Source: an uncultured Muribaculaceae bacterium (GTDB lineage: Bacteria; Bacteroidota; Bacteroidia; Bacteroidales; Muribaculaceae). From it: a stretch of 64,000 nucleotides of DNA. Below the pieces are notes generated by a model. That model was not told where the DNA came from, ran no database searches, and was given only the letters and a program-made list of their open reading frames with translations. The stretch lies in NCBI GenBank assembly GCA_910588035.1, contig CAJUPY010000001.1, forward strand, positions 249,188 through 313,187. The letters run 5' to 3'. Made by a program: the position numbers and the translations under genes. Shown piece by piece: positions 60,345 to 64,000 of the stretch; position 1 is the stretch's first letter; the number at the start of each line of letters is the position of its first letter.

Positions 60345-61760
60345 ATGAATAAAATCATAAAATCGTCACTTTCAGTACTGATGCTTGCTTGTGCGTTCAA
60401 CTCAAACGCACAGCAAGCTAAATATGTCTTCTATTTCATCGGGGACGGAATGGGTCAGAATCAGATTCAGATGACTGAACTCTACCGTGGTGAAATGGAG
60501 GGGAAAATAGGCATAGTGCCTTTGCAGTTCACTCAATTTCCGGTAGCATCTGTCGCTTCCACCTATTCTGCCACAAATGGAGTTACCGACTCGGCAGCCT
60601 CAGGCACTGCTTTGTCAACAGGAACCAAGACCGCCAACGGTTGCATCGGCGTGCAAACCGACAAGAAAACACCGCTCACCAGCATTGCCAAACTTGCCAA
60701 GGAGGCCGGCAAAAAAGTCGGCATATCATCGAGTGTCGGCATCAACCATGCCACACCTGCCGCCTTTTACGGCCACAACAAGACTCGCAAAGCTTATAAT
60801 GAGATCGCGATGCAATTGCCTGAATCGGGATATGACTTCTTTGGAGGTGCCGATTTCTGGTGTGCTGTTCCTGAAGATTCGGCAGGTGTGTTCAACAACG
60901 CACGCCGTAAGGGATATACAATCGTCAGAGGCTACGACGAATTTTGCCAAAAAGCACCTTCTACTGAAAAAATCATTCTCCTTCAAGATGAAGAGACATC
61001 AAAGATCGACGGACGCACGGTGCCTTATGCCATTGACCGCAAGAATGGAAATCTGACTCTGTCGGAAATCACAAAAGCCGGCATCGACTTTTTGTCAAAA
61101 GATGCTGACAACGGATTCTTTTTCATGGTTGAAGGCGGTAATATCGATTGGGAATGTCACAGTAATGACGCCGCACCCGTCATTCATGAGATTCAAGATT
61201 TCGACAACGCGATCGGCATCGCATATGATTTCTACAAGCAACACCCCGACGAGACCCTTATAGTTGTAACTGCCGACCATGAGACCGGCTCGCTTTGCCT
61301 TGGAACCGGCCCATACGCGCTGAACCTTAAGGTTTTGTCAAATCAAAAAGTCAGCGAACTTGAATTCACCCGAATTCTGAATGCCATGCGTAAAGCCAAC
61401 AATGGCAAGGTGACATGGGAAATGGCTAATGAAGCTCTCGGAAATTATTTCGGATTAGGCAAACAGGTTGAACTGACACCCGATCAGGAAAAACGCTTGC
61501 GCGAGGCCTACAACGATTCATTCGGTGACCACATCAGTCTTGTAGAAAGTGAATATCAGAAAGTCATACCTTTTGCCACCAGAGCCAAGGAGATAATCAA
61601 TGAAATCGCATTGGTCAGCTGGGGAAGCGGCGGTCATTCCGCATCGTTCGTGCCTGTCTATGCTGTCGGTGCCGGCTCAGAAGAGTTCATACCACGTACA
61701 GACAATGCCGAAATCGCCCGTAAAATCGCCAAAGCCGGCGGTTATCCGGTCAAAGACTGA
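60345..61760 (+). CDS. Alkaline phosphatase
   Basis: 471 residues with a signal peptide cleaved near 22 (SNA/QQAK), so periplasmic or surface. The metal-binding FIGDGMGQNQ, nucleophile serine S83 in VTDSAASGTALSTG, and zinc ligands in VEGGNIDWECHSND, TADHETG and GSGGHSASFVP are present. It removes phosphate from monoesters. In this operon it may strip phosphate from a sugar or polyol phosphate before uptake; it could equally serve phosphate scavenging. It starts 38 bases after the kinase gene. Confidence 0.92.
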   Translation: MNKIIKSSLSVLMLACAFNSNAQQAKYVFYFIGDGMGQNQIQMTELYRGEMEGKIGIVPLQFTQFPVASVASTYSATNGVTDSAASGTALSTGTKTANGCIGVQTDKKTPLTSIAKLAKEAGKKVGISSSVGINHATPAAFYGHNKTRKAYNEIAMQLPESGYDFFGGADFWCAVPEDSAGVFNNARRKGYTIVRGYDEFCQKAPSTEKIILLQDEETSKIDGRTVPYAIDRKNGNLTLSEITKAGIDFLSKDADNGFFFMVEGGNIDWECHSNDAAPVIHEIQDFDNAIGIAYDFYKQHPDETLIVVTADHETGSLCLGTGPYALNLKVLSNQKVSELEFTRILNAMRKANNGKVTWEMANEALGNYFGLGKQVELTPDQEKRLREAYNDSFGDHISLVESEYQKVIPFATRAKEIINEIALVSWGSGGHSASFVPVYAVGAGSEEFIPRTDNAEIARKIAKAGGYPVKD

Positions 61761-61773
61761 AAAACTCAAAAGG

Positions 61774-61804
61774 CGCGGCAGTGACACTCTCCTTTATTGC
61801 CGCG
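61774..61804 (+). terminator. Weak hairpin after the alkaline phosphatase gene
   Basis: CGCGGCA (61774-61780) pairs with TGCCGCG (61798-61804), 7 bp with a 17-base loop. It is followed by TCTCTCCCG, not a clean T run, so termination may be partial and permit some read-through to the SusC gene. Confidence 0.45.
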
Positions 61805-61858
61805 TCTCTCCCGTATAAAATACCAAAAGAACATACATATAGGATACCATGAATTTTT

Positions 61859-61911
61859 AAGGTTAATATCAAGGTTAAACCACGTTTACAACAGATACAA
61901 TTTCAAGGTAA
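61859..61911 (+). promoter_or_regulatory. Direct repeats upstream of the SusC gene
   Basis: AAGGTTAA at 61859-61866 and 61871-61878 (12-base period, one turn of the helix), and a partial copy AAGGTAA at 61905-61911. They lie 56-108 bases before the ATG and could bind a regulator of the receptor gene. I see no clear TAnnTTTG promoter in this gap. Confidence 0.35.
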
Positions 61912-61966
61912 GAAAAGATTGTCCGACTCTGATTTATAAATACCTAACAATCAAATATCAATCATT

Positions 61967-64000
61967 ATGCATTCATCAATTAACTCGATGCTCAGGAAGT
62001 CTCTTCTGACGAGCCGTGCCATGATTCTGCTGATGTGCCTTCTTATCGGAACGGCAGCAGGATACGCCGGTCAGTTACCGCCAACCGGAGCTCAAAAAGA
62101 AATTTCAGGAACCGTGATCGACGACCAAGGCGAACCGATCGTCGGTGCCACAGTCAAGATCAAAAACTCTCAGACAGGTACGATGACCAACATCGACGGC
62201 CGCTACACCCTCAAGGCTGCTGAAGGAGATGTTATCGTAGCAAACTTCATCGGTTACAAAGCGTCAGAGTCGACAGTCGGATCTGCAAACAATTATGATT
62301 TCACACTCACAAGCGACTCTGAAGTTCTTGACGAGGTGGTCGTGGTCGGTTACGGAACTGTAAAGAAAAAAGACCTGACAGGTGCCGTCTCCAACATCAA
62401 AGGAGAGAAAGTTGCCGAGCGACACACCACACAATTGGCCACCGCGCTGCAAGGTGCGATAGCCGGTGTTCAGATCAACAGAACCAACGGTCAGCCCGGA
62501 GCGAGTTCAAGCTCGATTCTGATTCGTGGTGTGACGACCATAGGCGACACCGCACCTCTCGTAATTGTTGACGGTGTGCCTGTCGACAAAGTAGATGACA
62601 TCAATGCAAACGACGTAGAAAGCATCTCGGTTTTGAAAGATGCCGCTTCGGCTGCTATCTACGGTTCTCGTGCTGCGGCAGGTGTGATTCTCATCACCAC
62701 CAAACGGGCAGGCGAATCTGACATCAAGCTCACCTACAATTTTGAATACGGTCTCGAAATTCCGGCATCACAACCAAAAAATGTCGGCATGCAACGCTAT
62801 CTTGAAATGGTAAATGAACTCCACTACAACGATAACCCGTCGGGTGGACATTATCAGTATTTCACACAAGATCAAGTCGAGAATTGGCTTGCACGCAATC
62901 CGGAAGACCCTGACAACTATCCTATCACAGATTGGTATGACCTGATGGTGAAAGGTTCGGCTCCCCGTCAGTCTCACAATGTAAGCCTGACAGGCGGTTC
63001 GAAAAAAGTGAAAACCCGCGCCGCTTTCAGCTATGACAAAACCGACGGTCTGTTCAAGGAAGCGACAAATACCTACCAGCGATACATGCTGCGTATAAAC
63101 AACGATTTCAAATTCAACAAATATATCAGTGCCAACGTTGACCTCAACGTCAAGTACAGCGAGACAGAAAAACCGAAATTCACAACTATCTGGAGCGGTA
63201 TCTACAATGCGTCGCCTGCCTATGCACCCGTTTGGCAAAACGGATCAATGGCAGACGTCAAAGACGGATCAAACCCTTACGGAAAACTTGTCAAAGGTGG
63301 TAACATCAAGAGCTCCACACTGAAAGTCGGTGGTAAACTCGCCCTTTACATCACGCCTCTTGAAGGACTCAAACTGTCGGCGATCGCAGCTCCTCAGCTC
63401 ACCTACAGCAAAACAAAGACCCACGGTAAGGCAGTTCCCTACTACCGTCAGGACAACCCGACCGACATTGCAGGCTATCTCAGCGACTACACCACCAACA
63501 CTCTCGAGGAAGAACGTCCCGATGCAAAACAGCTGACAACTCAACTTTTGGCCAACTACATGAGAACATTCGGTAAACACGACCTCAACGTAATGGCAGG
63601 TTATGAGACATATTACTATCGTCACGAAGGTCTGACAGCCAGCACCGACAACATGAATCTCGACCGCTATCCCTACATGAGCAATGCCAACAAAGATTAT
63701 CTCAAAGTCGGCGGTACGGCATATGAGAACTCGCTACAGTCATTTTTCGGCCGCATCATCTACAGCTACGACAACCGCTATCTGCTTCAGGTAAACGTTC
63801 GTCGTGATGCATCTTCGAGATTCCACAAAGACCACCGTTGGGGTACATTCCCGTCGGCATCGGTCGGTTGGATCATGACTCAGGAAAAGTTCATGAAAGA
63901 CATAAATCCACGTTCACTCTCATTCTTGAAAATACGTGGTTCATGGGGTCGTCTCGGAAACGAACGCATCGGTAACTACCCCTACATCTCACTGATGGAT
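61967..64000 (+). CDS. SusC/RagA-family TonB-linked outer-membrane receptor, N-terminal part (runs off window)
   Basis: The open frame from the ATG at 61967 runs to the end of the window (678 codons) with no stop. An N-terminal signal sequence (SRAMILLMCLLIGTAAGYAG) is followed by a carboxypeptidase-regulatory domain (ISGTVIDDQGEPIVGATVKIKN). Next come the SusC hallmark DEVVVVGYGTVKKKDLTGAVS, the plug (ALQGAIAGVQI, DASSR region) and the start of the barrel. SusC proteins form the TonB-driven channel for glycans with a SusD lipoprotein, which should lie just downstream outside the window. The position beyond the sugar-alcohol operon suggests, but does not prove, joint function. Confidence 0.93.
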   Translation, partial: MHSSINSMLRKSLLTSRAMILLMCLLIGTAAGYAGQLPPTGAQKEISGTVIDDQGEPIVGATVKIKNSQTGTMTNIDGRYTLKAAEGDVIVANFIGYKASESTVGSANNYDFTLTSDSEVLDEVVVVGYGTVKKKDLTGAVSNIKGEKVAERHTTQLATALQGAIAGVQINRTNGQPGASSSSILIRGVTTIGDTAPLVIVDGVPVDKVDDINANDVESISVLKDAASAAIYGSRAAAGVILITTKRAGESDIKLTYNFEYGLEIPASQPKNVGMQRYLEMVNELHYNDNPSGGHYQYFTQDQVENWLARNPEDPDNYPITDWYDLMVKGSAPRQSHNVSLTGGSKKVKTRAAFSYDKTDGLFKEATNTYQRYMLRINNDFKFNKYISANVDLNVKYSETEKPKFTTIWSGIYNASPAYAPVWQNGSMADVKDGSNPYGKLVKGGNIKSSTLKVGGKLALYITPLEGLKLSAIAAPQLTYSKTKTHGKAVPYYRQDNPTDIAGYLSDYTTNTLEEERPDAKQLTTQLLANYMRTFGKHDLNVMAGYETYYYRHEGLTASTDNMNLDRYPYMSNANKDYLKVGGTAYENSLQSFFGRIIYSYDNRYLLQVNVRRDASSRFHKDHRWGTFPSASVGWIMTQEKFMKDINPRSLSFLKIRGSWGRLGNERIGNYPYISLMD

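Overview
The window is a 64 kb chromosomal piece of a Bacteroidota bacterium, order Bacteroidales. A Muribaculaceae-like gut commensal is my best guess, but I cannot confirm it by search. The evidence is the repeated promoter type (TTTG or GTTG, 19-21 bases, then TAnnTTTG), the near absence of Shine-Dalgarno sequences, a SusC/RagA receptor, a GLPGLI gene, DUF4199/DUF6452/DUF6048-type proteins, and the Bacteroidota order of the thiamine genes. Most of the window is housekeeping; there is no prophage, CRISPR array, transposase or integrase.

Layout. 0-4 kb: partial EamA transporter, then a TPR/PD40 protein, a short CstA peptide transporter and a histidinol phosphatase. 4-13.5 kb, minus strand: hflX, dgt, a TPM protein and a DUF3857-like protein as one probable unit, then aquaporin, galE and a metallo-beta-lactamase-fold hydrolase. 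13.6-17.7 kb: plus-strand operon of DUF4199, a glycosyltransferase, DUF6452, DUF6048, an SDR enzyme and rpiB. 17.7-28 kb: an ECF sigma factor with a membrane partner, a beta-barrel protein, dusB-DUF2807-flippase, a large TPR protein, and tgt-lptG. 28-34.8 kb: thiamine operon thiD-thiS-thiE(fused)-thiG-thiC-thiH-thiF behind a TPP riboswitch.

34.8-43 kb: a tandem palindromic repeat carrying promoters drives an acyl-CoA ligase. A tRNA-Cys follows, and after it an accessory-looking block: BlaI repressor, an M56 (BlaR1-type) membrane peptidase ending in a TonB domain, a frameshifted GLPGLI gene and a TonB-receptor-like beta-barrel protein. 43-52 kb: prs, a GH13 amylase, patatin, hpt-adk, a pRiA4b ORF-3-like protein, clpB and a lipoprotein. 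52-57 kb: thrS-infC-rpmI-rplT, then an N-carbamoylputrescine amidase and engB. 57-64 kb: a LacI regulator faces three copies of an operator-like repeat, then a sorbitol-dehydrogenase-like enzyme, a PfkB sugar kinase, an alkaline phosphatase and the start of a SusC receptor.

The most interesting regions are the BlaI/M56-TonB/GLPGLI/beta-barrel block, which could be a proteolysis-based trans-envelope sensor; the duplicated hairpin-promoter repeat beside the TPP riboswitch; the fused ThiE-type protein; the triple LacI operator; a Tgt without the zinc cysteines; and promoters placed so close to ATG codons that the mRNAs should be leaderless. All family assignments come from reading motifs by eye, without database searches.
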